A stretch of 64,000 nt of DNA, taken from the NCBI GenBank assembly GCA_013397075.1, contig VWZS01006021.1:62001-126000 (forward strand), in the 5' to 3' direction. Both the position numbers and the translations under genes were made by a program. Shown here in pieces: positions 1 through 13,830 of the stretch. The first letter of the stretch is position 1. Each line of letters starts with the position of its first letter. The stretch comes from Rhabdornis inornatus (Eukaryota; Chordata; Aves; Passeriformes; Rhabdornithidae). Under the pieces are notes generated by a model. That model did no database searches. It was not told where the DNA came from and saw only the letters and a list, made by a program, of their open reading frames with translations.

Positions 1-3000
1 TGCATCTTCTCAAATATAGTTATCAATCAAAATTGATTCTTTTCCAAGACAAATACTGATGTTTACCTAATATTTTAAAATAAATTGAGTTGAAGTGGTT
101 AGTTCTCTATCTATCTTGATTTGCTCTAAGAGAAATATCAAAGACATTATTTATGGAACAAACCAAAATGCATTATGAAATTGGAGGGTATTTTTAGAAG
201 AAGACTATTTTCAAGGTTACAGTTCCTAATAAAGCTTTGGTAATGATATTTTCTAGAAAAAAAGTCAAAAGTCCATCTGAAACTAAATAGAAATGTAAAA
301 CTCCTTTTGCATGACTGCAAGAAGAATTAGACCGGTGTAAGCTTAAGCTAATAACATTTGATTAATTTTCTAATTATTTTGCTCTATCAAAATAGTGGGT
401 CAAAGAGACTCAGGGCTAAATTTTCATCTGATGAAAATGACCAAAATATATTAAGATCAATACTAAATTACTTACATGATTCAACAGAAAAATTAGACCA
501 TTTTAGAGCAACTTCTCTCACTTTTGAAACCCAGTAAGACTTTTTGGCACTGCAACCAAGCTATTTTTATTTCTTTGATAATTTCGCAAAGTGGAAACAG
601 TTCTGCTTCTATGCGTATAATCTTGTCACATTTTTGCTTCCCTTCCCCCTCCCCCTAGCAGAGATCATGCCCTTCAAGGGGAAGCACAGAATGATCTCAT
701 GACAAGAAGATATCAAGGACTTATAAGAGGAAACCAGCCTCCCAGCACATGCTCTACATCTAAATCTAAGTTGGTATCCACACTTTGAAGTATCTTAACT
801 AATTCAGTTCTTCAAAATTGATTTATCTGTTCCTCAAGCGCAGTATTAGCTGCATACATAAACCACGGCAAAATTAAAAACTTGGTTTTGATCCTAACTT
901 GAAGACTGTGGTCATGGAGAGGGCAGAAGAGATGAAATAAGGCTATTTCTTCAAAGATACTTTTCCAATTAGTATTTTAAAATGGAGACACTAATAAGTT
1001 TATGTAAAATTTCTTATGATTTCTTACTACCCGGTTTTCAGAATTACATTAATTCTACTCTGAAATCAGAAATTTAGAGAGAGGCAGACTAATCCTGAGA
1101 AGTTTTAAAAACTAAGTTCTGAAAAGGATTATTTTTCCATTTGAATAGAATGTGCAATATGTCAAATTGCAAAAATAATAAAGCCAAGAAGTGGCTGAAT
1201 ATCTATCAAAATGAAGAAGTCATGGTAGCAAAAATTATGCATTATTTGTCTCAGGAATAATCTATTCATATAGAAAAGTATCTACTTAAGAAAGTTTAGC
1301 AGATCACAGGATGCCTTGCTACAGGTATCTTCACTAGCTTTCTTTCTGCTTACTTGTCCCAAAACACGTTTCTTTTTTTTTCCTTTCTGTTTCACTATTA
1401 AATATTTGTCTTATTTCAAATCATCTGCCTCTTCACATTTCTCTCTTACCCTATAATTATGCCTTTTCCTACATAATATACAAGACACGGAACATGAAAT
1501 AAGAAGCCAGTTGATGGTAATAATTTGATATTGTTTGGTGTATAAAATGTGTAATCTGGAGGACAGAGCTATCTAAATAAAAAAATAAATATTTTATGTA
1601 ATAAATACAACAATGAGGTGTAAGAAAGATCAGACAAAAATAACTGATGGATTAACATTCCTGAAGTTGTATGCTTGTTTTTTATTTGTTTTTTTTTTTC
1701 TTTTTTCCTTTTGGGCTTGTTTTATTTACTTTTATTAAAAGGCATCTACAACTTAATCAGAAAAGAAGATAGTTGTAAAATTCATCGTATCGGTACCTAC
1801 ATAACTTTTACTAGGCTTACGACACATGAATGAAATAACAATGGTGCAATTCAAAGGTCAGGAGAAATTCTACAGAATCAGGGGAAAATCTACAAAAGGA
1901 TCATATTTCCATTTCTGGTTTTTAGTAAACATAAACTACTTCATGTTGTAGAAACATGAAAATATAAATGTACCGTTGGAGGGAGAGTTTCTCTTAATTT
2001 CTTTTAATGGGTTGTCATTAATTCTCAAAGAAAATAATGTACGTATAATCTATGTTGTATTTTAGATATACTGCCTAGACTTCTCATGGTATAGACTTTT
2101 TCCCTGGCATTTCCTTTGGGAAACTGAAATTGAGTTTAATCCTTTCCTTAATATTATATTTTATCATTATTGTATAAAGCATTTGTGCATTTCCAAGCCA
2201 GTCACTCCCTTGAGGCACCAAGGAAACTCAGGACACAATCTTTGGTGCAGGCTTTTTCCTCTGGTCTGTCACTTGCAATATCAGTATGCTTTCCAATTAC
2301 TTCTACCTCCAGTCTGCTGTAAGCATAAAACAAGTGCTTAAGTAATACTGACCTTTGAAATAATTCCTTTTCTTTCTCGGGGCATGTTTGCTTCTCCTTC
2401 TAGAAGACAACTATTAACAATTTAATAAACCAGAACGATTGGCTGGGGAAACAATTACAACAAAATTTCCATCTCACCTCTCAAAATGTAATATATTGCT
2501 ATATGTAATTACAGTAAAAAGGCTATATTACAAGAGTGTAAGAGTGTTATTTAAGTACCAGGATTACTGTCTAGAAGCTGAGCTCTTATCAAGTTGAGCG
2601 GTGGAACTAGCAGTTAGAGCCTTTCTCTTAAAATATTTAATTAAGTGCAATATACAGCTTGTTGTGACATTGATTATTTCACTGACTTGGAACTTATTCG
2701 TAAGTCTAAGGAGTTCACAAGTATATTTGGTAATACAACCTCTATAAATTCCCAAAGTGTAATGAATAATTTTCTCATCAACATGTTAGATATGCCTGAT
2801 ATACAGCATTAAATCTGGGCTGAACAGAGATCTAGAAGTAGAAATGTCCTGACCACATGACAAGTGCCACCTGTTACACCATCATTCCGAGTTTCATCTG
2901 CTGGAACTCAAGATACATTAGGAGGGGGCACGTCTCTCCACTTTAAGCCTCTCTGAGACATCTTTCCAATAAAACTTTGCATTTCCATGAAAATATCTGC

Positions 3001-6000
3001 TTTTTTCAGTTTGGAGAACTGTGCCATTGAAACTTCCTTCTCCACTCTTCTCCTCCATCTCGGATCATGTTCCTCCCTCACAGCCACCAACCCCTGTTCC
3101 CACTGGTCTCTGATCCCCCACCTGCTTCCACACTCCATGCTTATCGAATCACAGTTATTTTCCCCCTTCCAGTGCATGGCTGCCCTTTTCAGTATAATTG
3201 TTTGTTTATTCTGGTCCAGGAACTTTTTCCCTGGGAGAGCTTCCTCCTCTGCCTCCCCTTGGTTCCAGCAACAGCATCACAGCAGCAAGAAAGGTTCCAG
3301 CTTCACTAAGCAAAAGCTGTACACCATAAACATTGCATATTTCTAACCACAGAAATAATCTGAATCTGAGCTGATTTATTTTTCACATGTCCTGGGATGG
3401 ATTTTTATTCTTTAAAAAGAATTTGCCAACTGTCTTTTGCCAAATTATTTATTTCCCTGCCATTAAGAGCTGATAGCTCTTCTGTATCCCTTTCCTGTGA
3501 GACAAATGCAACTTACAGGTGAGTAGTAAAGAAAAGTATCTAGAAGCATCATTGTTATCTAGAAAACTATTTCCTTTATATTAGATCTCTGCCATGAAAA
3601 GATTTTGTCCCACCTGTTTTCTGGTGAAAGGGTAAGATTTTTCTCAGCAATAATCCAAACGAAAAATGTTACCAAACCAATGAAAACTTGCTCTTCTCCA
3701 CAAAGCATAGTTCTTTCCATATCTTGATCTTCCTTCTGTAGCTGTATGGAGTTACAGCCTGTGGCTGTATGTTCCCTGCATAAACTGTGCCTCAGAAGTA
3801 GGGAAGAAAGCAAAACAAACTAACTAAAAAAAAAAAGAAAACCAATGGATTTCTAGGGGAGTTCTAGAAGAAAACATAAGATGAAAAAATAAAATTAAAA
3901 AGGTATGGACTAACTTAGATATCATCTGAGAATTGCTTATTGGAAATCCTTGCAAATGCTGCTACAATTCCGAACTCCTGATTTCCATTTTGCAATTTTC
4001 AGTCTCTCAAATCATTGGGCCTGTGTCAGGCCAAATGCCATGGGAAAGTGTTGGAATGCTTGCAAAGCTATGCCAGGACACGATGCTGTGCCTGTAAGAG
4101 CATTACCAGGAGCGTGCTGCCACATCCTTGAGGATGAGGGCTCCCCACTGTCACCAAGGCATACACTTGCCAGTGATCCATCCCCTCAGTTGCAAAGCAT
4201 TGCTGCTCTCTCTTTCTGCCTCCTGACGTAACACACTTGGCACAGTTGGCCCAGCAGCAGATCTGCCAGTTCCTTGCCTGCCATGAGATCTGAAGCAGAG
4301 GCAGAAATGCTGGGCTGCACAGCGAGATTTGCTGGCCCTGTGGCAGGGAAGTGAGAGGTGAGGGCCAAAGATTAGTGTCATGCTGAAAATACAGAGCTGC
4401 ACTGCCACTGTCACTGAGAAGAAATTGAAATTGTTTTTCTTTTTGCAAGTTTATTTGTGAATGAAGTAACTCCTGAAGACTTTAAACTATGGATTTGGTG
4501 AAAAGCTTGAGAAAAGAAACCTCCCTGCAATTTTTTTTTTCCTTCCACGGACATGAGTAAGACATCTATGTGTCAAGAGGGTCTGAGGCCAGAAAGCATC
4601 AGGTGATCACATGAAATGGGTTTCTAGCTTCAAGTGGGAGGTCACTATTTGGTAAATCCCTGATTCCTATCAATGAGTTGAAGTAGCTGAGCTGAAAGCT
4701 CAAAGTGCTTTCATAACAGTCTGAGAAAAGTTGGAGGCCTGTAATTATGTTTTGACTTTGACTTTTTTCTTCCTGTCTGTAGCAGTTCTGGAGTACTTTT
4801 TCCTCTTGATCTCAGTTCCCAATATAGAAAACAAATGTATCTCTGCTTCAGAATAAAAGCATTTGGCTTCAATTTAAGGAAAAGACATGCTCAGCTTATT
4901 CAAATGAACAAATTTATGAAAAAAAGCAGGATTTAATCTTTGATTAAAAAAAAAGTGAAAGTACAGTTTTATTTTCATATAGGAGGAAAATAAATATGCT
5001 GATATTTTAAGGAATCTGTATATTACCAAAGCTTTCAGCCTCTGCCCCCTCCTTACTGTAATAACACTCTCAAAAAACCTTTTGAAATAGCTTAAAGAAC
5101 TAAGATTGATGATGGATGAAAACCAGCAATTTTACATGATGCTGCATATCTGCTGAATTTGACAAAATATGAACAAATTGCTGTTTTCCTACAGAGCTCC
5201 TGTATAAAATGTCTATAGATATGCCTCTACATCTTGGGTAAAGCCATAAAAAATAATAAAAAATTGATGTTAAAATTTTAAGCTCATTAAGCTTAGTAAT
5301 TAATAAAATTGTCTACCCAATAAACCAGTCTGAATCACATATACTGGAATTTAAAAGACTTGGAATTTCAGAGTACTTAAACTCTAAAATTTCTGACTGG
5401 CTCAAAAAATTTCTGAAGGTATGTATCTGTTTAGACAAAACAAATGTGGTTTTTCCATGAAAGAGGAGTGTTGCAGCTGATGGTTCAAGAACAAAATGCA
5501 TTGTGTTTGCACTTGATTAAAATTAAATAATTTTCTTTTCAATTATATGCAGTTAGGTGTTTTCATTTACTATATAGCTCAATTTTGTTTTACAAAAACA
5601 CAGATTAAAATTCTGTCTTGAATGAAGAAATACAGCATGTTTAATATCTGTCACCATTTTCTTCTGTATTTTTCTGTTTACATTTTTACAGTAAAGAAAA
5701 GAAATATTAGTGCTGCAATTTTGCAGAAGCTGGGGGTCAGACAGCCACAGCAACTGGATCTGCATACAAAGCATCCTGTCTTTGTCTGTGCACTGCTTCC
5801 TGTCATCATGTAATGGCATTGAGACATTGCAGTGTGACAGACTGTCCTAAGTGACTCTACATCTGTCAGTAAAGTTCACTCAGCCATTTTTTAATGTGTG
5901 TGTACTTTAAGCTTACATCTTCTGATATTCTTATCAAGAAATGGTGCTTATAAAGTATACAGCAATTGGAGTGGAGTGGTTTTTTTAAAGACCAATCTAT

Positions 6001-6010
6001 TCAGAAGCAC
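1..6010. other. Non-coding stretch, no gene seen
   Basis: AT-rich unique sequence. Open frames are short and none has paired splice signals that I trust. The pyrimidine-rich, GC-richer segment at about 3040-3300 and the GC-richer segment at about 4030-4400 give somewhat longer open frames on both strands, which reflects composition rather than coding. No interspersed repeat recognised. Confidence 0.6.
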
Positions 6011-6050
6011 AGATAGACAGACAGACAGACAGATAGATAGATAGACAGAT
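6011..6050. repeat. GATA/GACA tetranucleotide microsatellite
   Basis: AGAT and AGAC units alternate in blocks over 40 bases: one AGAT, four AGAC, three AGAT, one AGAC, then AGAT. The mixed GATA/GACA order is a typical compound vertebrate microsatellite, probably polymorphic. Confidence 0.95.
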
Positions 6051-7263
6051 GGAATGATGAAATCATTAGTTGGGATATCTTGTATGAAAGACAGCAAACC
6101 TAGCAGTTAATATCCTACTAAACAATACAGAGGAGAATAATCTGCAAAGCATTTTATTACTGTATATAATATCCATTTCTTCCCTCAGCTTCTGCTGCAT
6201 GAAAAATTGATTATAATGAAAAATATAAAACAGAGTTTATGAGGGAATAAAGGTAAATTGAAGTCTATAATTATGAAGGTGTAAACTTCACAGAGCAACA
6301 GCACAGAGATTAGAACTTTTAATATGTGGGAACCTGTCCATAAAGTTGTACCTTGAAAACCACCATAATACCTGAATTCTCAATTTTGAATATATAGCAG
6401 TTTCTTCCTGAGCTTCAGCTTTATTGCAAACCTTGCAGTGTGTTTCCATTAAGGAAAATGGCATACTACACATCCTTTATAGCTAAAAGCCTGCTTACAT
6501 TTGTTATTAATAACATTAAGAAATGTTATCAGGCTTAAGAAAGTCTTTTATAATATTTTAGCATATTTGTCTCATGAACAATCTATTCTATGTTTTCTTT
6601 ATGGTTTTAACATTTCAAACACTTCTTCTAGGTGAGTAGTTCTAGAAATATATTCTGGGTCTGAGATGAAGAGCCAGAAAAGCCAAACCAAATGCACTGT
6701 GTCTTTTTATCTAAGCAACTGAGGTTTATAATTAATTACAACTTATTATTAATGCCATGTAATTAAAATGTTGAAGCAGTGCAATATATACTGATTGAAA
6801 AATTTATGGTTTCGAGGCTATCCTCTATAGTTGTCCCTTTTATAATAGGCAGAAATACAAAGTTGTGCAATTCACAGTAATTACCAGAAATATTTCAGAA
6901 TAATGTAGCCCAATAATTGAAAATTTACCATGCATTCAAACAATTTCAGCTGCAGATTTGACAGACTTAATGTCCACCATTAAAACTATGGCTCACACAA
7001 GTAATTGGGAGGTTGGCATTGAATGGAATAAAAGAAATTATTGACTTAATTTTGTACTTGTAAAGTAGAACTGACTTGCCTTCCTGTCCTCCTTGCAAGA
7101 TGCTGGGTGAAAGACTGAGCACAGATTTCCACTTTTTGCTTTTGCTGAAGTGCATTTGGATGACATGCAGATGTTAATAGGGATTATATTTATCTCTTAT
7201 ATAAAAAAGCAAGATTATTTTATAACTAACAGACATTTTGGTCATTATTAATTATAAGTTCAA
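6051..7263. other. Non-coding stretch with a TAATTA-rich spot
   Basis: Unique AT-rich sequence. At 6729-6775 there is a cluster of homeodomain-type TAATTA cores. Nothing else is supported. Confidence 0.55.
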
Positions 7264-7363
7264 AAATCACAAAATGTTTTGGGATGGAAAGAGCCTTAAA
7301 GATCGTCTAGTTCCAGCCCCTGCCAGAGGCAGGGCTATCTTCCACTAGACCAAGTTGCTCAAA
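7264..7363 (-). mobile_element. CR1 LINE 3' end, 100-bp remnant
   Basis: About 100 bases match the terminal CR1 3' UTR in reverse: AAATCACAAAATGTTTTGGG, then CTTAAAGATCGTCTAGTTCC and CACTAGACCAAGTTGCTCA. Only the last part of the element is present, with no protein-coding part, as expected for an extreme 5' truncation. Confidence 0.85.
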
Positions 7364-10021
7364 GAAAACTAAAAGATCACAAAGGATTTTGAAATAATAG
7401 TATGGACTTCTATAACTAAATTGGAAATAGTGCATTTTTCCATGCTCAACATTTCTGCCATGCTATTGTCTTTCTATATTACTAGATATTGTCTGTCTAC
7501 ATCACCAGCTTCCATTACAAGTGATACAATTTGCAAACTGGAAAACTAAAATTGCACTGGAGAAGTTAAAGTTGTGTTGAAAATCCAGAAGAGATTGGAG
7601 ATTAATCATACACTATATATTGAGGAAGGGTTTTTCCTTTGCACAGAAGCAATTCTGAAAATTGAATCAAACACTACGAGTCATAGCCAAGAATTTATAA
7701 TATTGATCTATTCCAGGAATTTATGCAGAAATCCACAATGATTCAGACAGTCAGATGAAGTATCGGCTAAGAATGTAGTGTAAAGGATTTCTCTGTGTTC
7801 CCTTAAGAGCACAAACTTTCCAGAAAAAAGACTGGTTTGAGATTATTTTCTCAGACAGGGAGGACAAATTCACTTCTTATCAATATTAAATCACATCATT
7901 TTCTCTTTTAGATATTAGTTACTTCAACTAGGTTGTTCTTGTTCTTTGATTATTTGCTATGTCTTCAAAGAACTTAAGGGGATGGAAGTGTTTATTCAGA
8001 ATTCCATCTGCCAGTTTCACTATAAATATTATAATCCTTAGTTGAAAAATAAATTAGTAAACACATTACATGATAAGAAATAGCTTCTATAAAATTCAGA
8101 ACCACAGTCTTTTGTCAAGAGTACATCCCAATTTTCCTTACTGTTTTCCCATCAGTGTATGAGAGTTCAATTTTGGCCCAACAACTTTCCATTATCTAAA
8201 TAGTTTTGGTCTAAAAAGACAAATGACGTATTATACTACAAGTGAATAATTCTTTTCTTAACCAGATGCATCACTAATTCTACCTTTCATAAGCAGTAAT
8301 AACTCCTCCCTCCTTCTATTTTAAGTTATGGCATACATTTGCCTAAGCAAGAAAAATGAAATTACCTTCCTTCCACATTTATTATTACACATCTTCATAT
8401 CAAAACGCAATTTAGGACAAGGTTAAATAGAATAAATATAGCCTCTCATTGCTTTCCTCATTTTGCCTATTGCTGTTCTAGTGATTTCAACTGACAGGAG
8501 CATTGGAGCTGGCTGGGAAGCAAGGTAAATGCAGAAGAAACTATGAATATATTATGTTCATCTTTATTTTTGGGAATTTTGATAGGCTGAGACCTCACTT
8601 GTAGTACAATATTCATTGACCCTGAAATGCATAATGTGAAGTAATCTCAAGATGCACAAGCTTCTGTGGGCAACAAAATATGAAATTCACATAAGGAGGT
8701 TTCACGTTTACTTTACGCAAAAAGCCAAGATATTGTGAACATACATTAGGGCAGGATATGGTCCTTTGAATGTTATTCTCAATGCTCGTACCAGCAGCAA
8801 CCGTCATCTGCAAAAGGGGGCAACAGAGATTCTGCTGAATGGAACAAAATCTTGTACAGTACTACAACATATTTCAATTACACCATGCTAACAGAGGAAT
8901 GTGATCATTCAAACAAGCTTATCTAAGACAGCACTGATGTGGCTCAACTGAAATTCACATAAAGAAATTGGAAGTATTGTTACATCTCCTGGCTCATGAA
9001 GTACTGAGAACAACCAAATAGTAGCTCACTTTGGTGTTCTGCACTGTGCTCACAAAAGTGGTCCCTGAAACAATGTCAAACAGTTGGATAACTATGGAGA
9101 AATAATCCCAGCTCCATGGCTGACTTTTACCTGAGGTACCTCTACATAAAGCAAGAATTTTACCTGTTTGTGAGGTTTGAAGAAAGCAGGAACTTCTCCC
9201 CCATATTCAAACATCTTATGGAAAAACATCAAAATAAATAAGCCTATTAAATAATTAGGTATAATTTACCTATTAAATTGATAATTTTTTCATGCTCAGA
9301 CTTCCTTCTTTCACCAAACAATCATTAGAGTATAAAAATAGTAGGAAAGAAGCTATGTGCATCTAAAACATCTGGAAGTCCCTTCAGCTTCTGAAAAATG
9401 TATTTTAACATTGAATGCTATTTTTCCTCCTTTTTATCACTTTATAATTTATTTCTGCAGAGCCCAATAAATAACATTTTTCTTTAGACAGACCTTGACT
9501 AGTAGGCAGTCTGATCAGGAGGTATTTCTTCAGATTTCAAAATTTACTTCAGGAGAAATTAACAGCAGACATTTTCAAAAGTTCTAGATGTAAAAAACCC
9601 AGCAGTTCTAGGCTAAACCTTTAAACAATTTCTTTCCACTGCTGAGAGCCCATGTAACAATACATACAATGTTCATGCTAATTATAGTTGAGCTTAATCA
9701 TTTCTCAAAGTAAATACTGACCTAAGCTTTACTTCTGTGACTATTTACTAACTCAATAGAGTAAACCTGGTATTTAAAGCAGGCAGAAATACAGTAATTT
9801 TGGATTCAAGCATTTTTAACATATGGAAAACGCAATTTATTGCAAGATGTGTTTTACAGTGAATTTAGTACTACAATTAGAGGAAGTTAATCCTGACTGT
9901 ATATTACAGCTTACTTTTGCAGTAAATAAAAATGTACACATTATCAATATATTTAACAACAGCCACAGGCACGTATCCATGTCCATCTATCTTCAAATCA
10001 CGTTTGCAATGATCCTCACAG

Positions 10022-10068
10022 TATTTGATTTATATATTGATATATTTGATTTTATATTTGATTTATAA
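10022..10068. repeat. Imperfect AT-rich tandem repeat, about 4 units
   Basis: TATTTGATTTA, TATATTGATA, TATTTGATTT and TATATTTGATTTA follow one another, giving about four degenerate 10-13 base copies of a TATTTGATTTA unit. Confidence 0.75.
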
Positions 10069-10552
10069 CAGTTTCTAAATACTTGAAATACTTTTAAAAT
10101 TTCAGCCTTTTAAAGGAGAATTAAGAAGCCATATCAAAAAATTAAATCTTGAATTTTAGGCAAAACTCCCTGTATGCGGACAAGTTCTTAACTTGTTTCT
10201 GTCAGATTTCCCTTCTTTAGATTTACAGTCATAAATATTTTAAAACATTTTTATAATGCTATTCTCTTTACCTAAAAGATACTTCACTTCATACAGAGCA
10301 GCCACTTCTGAAAAGATAATTTCCATGCAAAGCGACTTCATCTTAATTCATGTATCATGTTCAGATGTATTTATAGCACCACTGTTGCTTCAGAATATTT
10401 TAAGGAAAACACAGTACATATTATATCAGCATGGCACTGTTTTAAATAAACAATACTTCAGCACAAGCAAACAACACATTATAAATTTTACCCATTCAGT
10501 CTCGTGCATCTTTATTTAATCATGGTTCAATGGTTCATAAAGTACATCTCAG

Positions 10553-10613
10553 TGTGTATATGCATACATATATACATATATATATATACACATATATACA
10601 CACACACACACAA
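10553..10613. repeat. Compound TA/CA dinucleotide repeat
   Basis: A run of TGTATATGCATACATATATA-type sequence passes into pure TA and then into (CA)9. Alternating purine-pyrimidine sequence of about 60 bases has potential to form Z-DNA or cruciform structures. Confidence 0.9.
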
Positions 10614-13326
10614 AATTACTAAAAAGTGTTGAAACAGATGCATCTGGATTAATGTGTAAATAATTTGCAAATTTTTGCACATTTTTATTTCCATATGTCT
10701 GATATATTATTTTTTCTGATAATTTTGCACTTATGTTTAAAAAGGTAGATCTACTGTACACTTTTGACTGCTGCATCTGAGCTCGGTTAACTAATTTATT
10801 TTTGCTGTTCATCACTGTTAACAGCAATATTCTCTGAGTAACTTCATTATAACTTTTCAAATTATCTTGTAAACAATTTTCCCCCCTCTTTCCCCTTGTA
10901 AAACTGTGACGAAAGACTGAGTGACAAAATGTATAAAATTAATTCTGTTGAATTCATTTCTAGCAGCTGATGGGTTTAAAGTCCAGTATCTTGCCTCTTC
11001 AGGCCTACTATGGGAAACAACATAGTTGGAAATGAGTGATCCCTGATACTTCAATGCTGTAAGGCTATTTCCTTACAGCCCTAGTAATTTCCTATCCAAC
11101 TGGACTTTCAATATCCAAAGTGTCAAGTGTAAGAAAAGTGAAAGAAAAATATTCCATTAAAAGTATAACATTTTTGCATTAATTCTAAAATTGTTTTTCT
11201 TCAAACAACGTATGTTGAGGCAAATGCATCACATTGTCATGAAGATCTTACTGGCAATCATTTGAGGTACAAAAATCTACGAAAGAGTTATGCGTTATAA
11301 GTAGGGCAGCAATTCCCATTCATGCACGTTGACAAAACATTCATTCCATTCAGGAATGCATCTAATGTATAGCATCAACTTAGTATTTCGTACCTTAGTA
11401 ACTACAACATACTAGAATTAATATTAATGACACTTTCTATTACAGCTTGGGCTTTCTCCTTTGGAAAATGTTTAACAGAGGGGAAAATTAAAGTTTATCA
11501 GAGGAGAAATCAGGGTTAACAGGGAGACAAAATTCTGAAAACGAATCTCTAGAACATGCATATATTCTTGCTTCGGATGAGCTCTTCGGCTCCTTGCTGT
11601 AAACTGCAAGAGGGGGGACAGATTCCCCCCTCAAGCTGTATCCTACTGATCGACTCAGAAATGTTTCTATCCCCCTTTTCCTCTTTCTTTTGGATTTCCA
11701 CATAGAAGAGCCTTGTGTGAGGCTGTGACACATCTGAAAATCTTTTCAGAAAATGCATCATCTATGAAATGCCCTCTAGGTGCATACACAGCCATGTTAC
11801 ACCTCCTGAGTTCCCAAATAATGGCACACATATGCAGCAAACTGGCCTGCCTTTCACAAACAGATGGAAATAGTGACAAAGGATATATGACACTATAGTT
11901 TCAAGTTGCTCTGGAAGCAATAATATTAAATGAAGTTTTACCTAATTCTCTAAGATTAACCTATGAGAAGTAGGTGAAAATTCATTAATTCCAACACTGA
12001 TATTCCTAACCTTACAACATGAAGCAATCACATTTTTAACTAGTTAGTTACACTGGGCTTACAAGGGATCTTGCTATCCAGGTTACAGGAAAAAGAATAT
12101 ATTTTCCTAAGCACCAGCATCATTATAATCCAAACCTTCTTAGCAAGTCCCCAGTCAAAGCTCTGGTAAAGCAGGAAATCCTGCCCTCAGTGATGATACG
12201 AGCAGTACAGCCCTAATTTCAAGGCTACATCCAAGATAAAGACAGGGAATACATAAGAAAGTCAGATTTTATAACTGGTATCGAAAGCTGCTGAAAAATT
12301 CAAAGATACTCACTGAGTAAACTTAATTTGTTACTATATTGAATAAAACAGGACAGAATCTTTCCCAGTTCTTTTTGGTTCTATAACATAGACTTCTGAC
12401 AAGTGGAACTTACTTACTTACTAGAAAATAATGATAATCCTGTTCTCAGAAATAAAAAACACCTCTCCTTCAGAGCAATATTTGTACATATGTATGCACA
12501 CACACTATGCATAAATAAATATTATATGTTTGATGATGATAGTCTCCAGGGAAAAACAAGTCAAAAGAGGTAACAAAAACCACCTATAAGCCATTTATAT
12601 CAACATAGCTCTCTGGTATTTATGTTGACCTGTACACACTTTGTCCATGGGAGCACTCTGACTGAACTACAGGGAACGTCCTATCACTGCACAGTGAAAT
12701 CTACATGCAAAAATTGGCAAGATCTATTCCTTAAAATCTAATATGTAGAAAGACAGACCTTGCAGTCTGTATAGTAGACTTGCCACAATATTGTTACATG
12801 ACAGAACAAGGTAAGCTAATACCTCATTAAGTGAGCATTTTAAAGAGAAAATAAGATTCATATATATTTATTTACCCGTATCAATCTAACTGAACTTTCT
12901 CATTATTCTTTGATTAATCCCTTTAAAAATATTTCACTAAAATCACCACAGTTAAAATAAAATCTTACATTTATACTATAAAATATTTACACTATTCTTG
13001 TAGGACATGCTTATTACAATTAATAAAGATTCAAAACAGTGATCACAGAGGCAGAGTTTGAATTCATATATCCATTAAACATCTCAAGATCATGCCTTTG
13101 TGGTGTACCAAGGAATAGAAATAATTCAGGTATCTATTCCATCATTAAAAATTTACTTAATAAAAAGACTCTAAAAAGGAACTGTCTGTATAGTTCTTAT
13201 TTAAAAAAGAAAAACATTGTCTTGCCTTTCCTTCCTAAGTGTCAGAATTTCCTTCTTAAAGTCTTTTCAGACTAGAAGTTAGTTTTTTTTTTACTACAAG
13301 TGCAGAAAACAAAGGACATGCCCATT

Positions 13327-13830
13327 TCACAGAAGCACAGAACCATGAAGGTTAAAAGACACCTTCAAGATCATCTAGTCTGGCCATCAATAACTCATCA
13401 CCACCATAATCACCCCTAAGCCATATCCCCAAACATCCAGACACCTCTTCGTGAGTGCTTCTGGAGGCAGTGACTCCGCCACCTTCATGGGCAACTTATT
13501 CCACTACCTAACCTCCTTCACTGAAAAAAATTCTTCTAACAGCTAATCTGAACCTCCTCAGGAATGGCAATTTAAAGGCATTTCCTCTCATCCTTTCACT
13601 TGAGAAATCTTGAGGCAGAAGAGTTGGATCCCCACCTGGCTATAACCTCACTTCAGATAGTTGTAGAGAGAGGTAAGTTACTCCCTGAGCCTCCTTTTAT
13701 CTGAGCTAAACAGCTACAGCTGCCTCATTGGAATTGTGCTTCAGACTCTTTGGCAGCTTTGTTGTCCTTCTTTGAAAATGCTCCAGCACCCCAATGTCCT
13801 TTTTGAAATCCCATATTGTGTAAAAATATG
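13327..13830 (-). mobile_element. CR1 LINE 3' fragment, old and diverged
   Basis: The segment opens with TCACAGAAGCACAGAACCAT and CTTCAAGATCATCTAGTC. It carries recognisable but degraded CR1 blocks: the region equivalent to CACCTCCATGGGCAGC reads CACCTTCATGGGCAACTT, and CTCCAGCACCCCAATGTCC stands near the right end. The minus strand has lost a continuous ORF2 frame. The right end fades between 13805 and 13835 into unique DNA. Confidence 0.85.

Larger units (their letters stand above)
7364..13326. other. Non-coding stretch, simple repeats only
   Basis: Unique AT-rich sequence between two CR1 fragments. The only structures I can support are the tandem repeat at 10022 and the TA/CA repeat at 10553, listed separately. 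Open frames are short and unrelated to known families. Confidence 0.6.

Noticed and set aside
3559..3825. Minus-strand exon-like frame after a T-rich acceptor, with a hydrophobic stretch VFIGLVTFFVWII
   Set aside because: It could be read in phase 0 like exon 1, but it lies about 59 kb away, the acceptor requires skipping an in-frame TAG, and nothing in the peptide is recognisable.
4068..4448. 126-codon minus-strand frame in a GC-richer patch
   Set aside because: Several overlapping frames are open on both strands here, which is a composition effect. No homologue or splice structure recognised.
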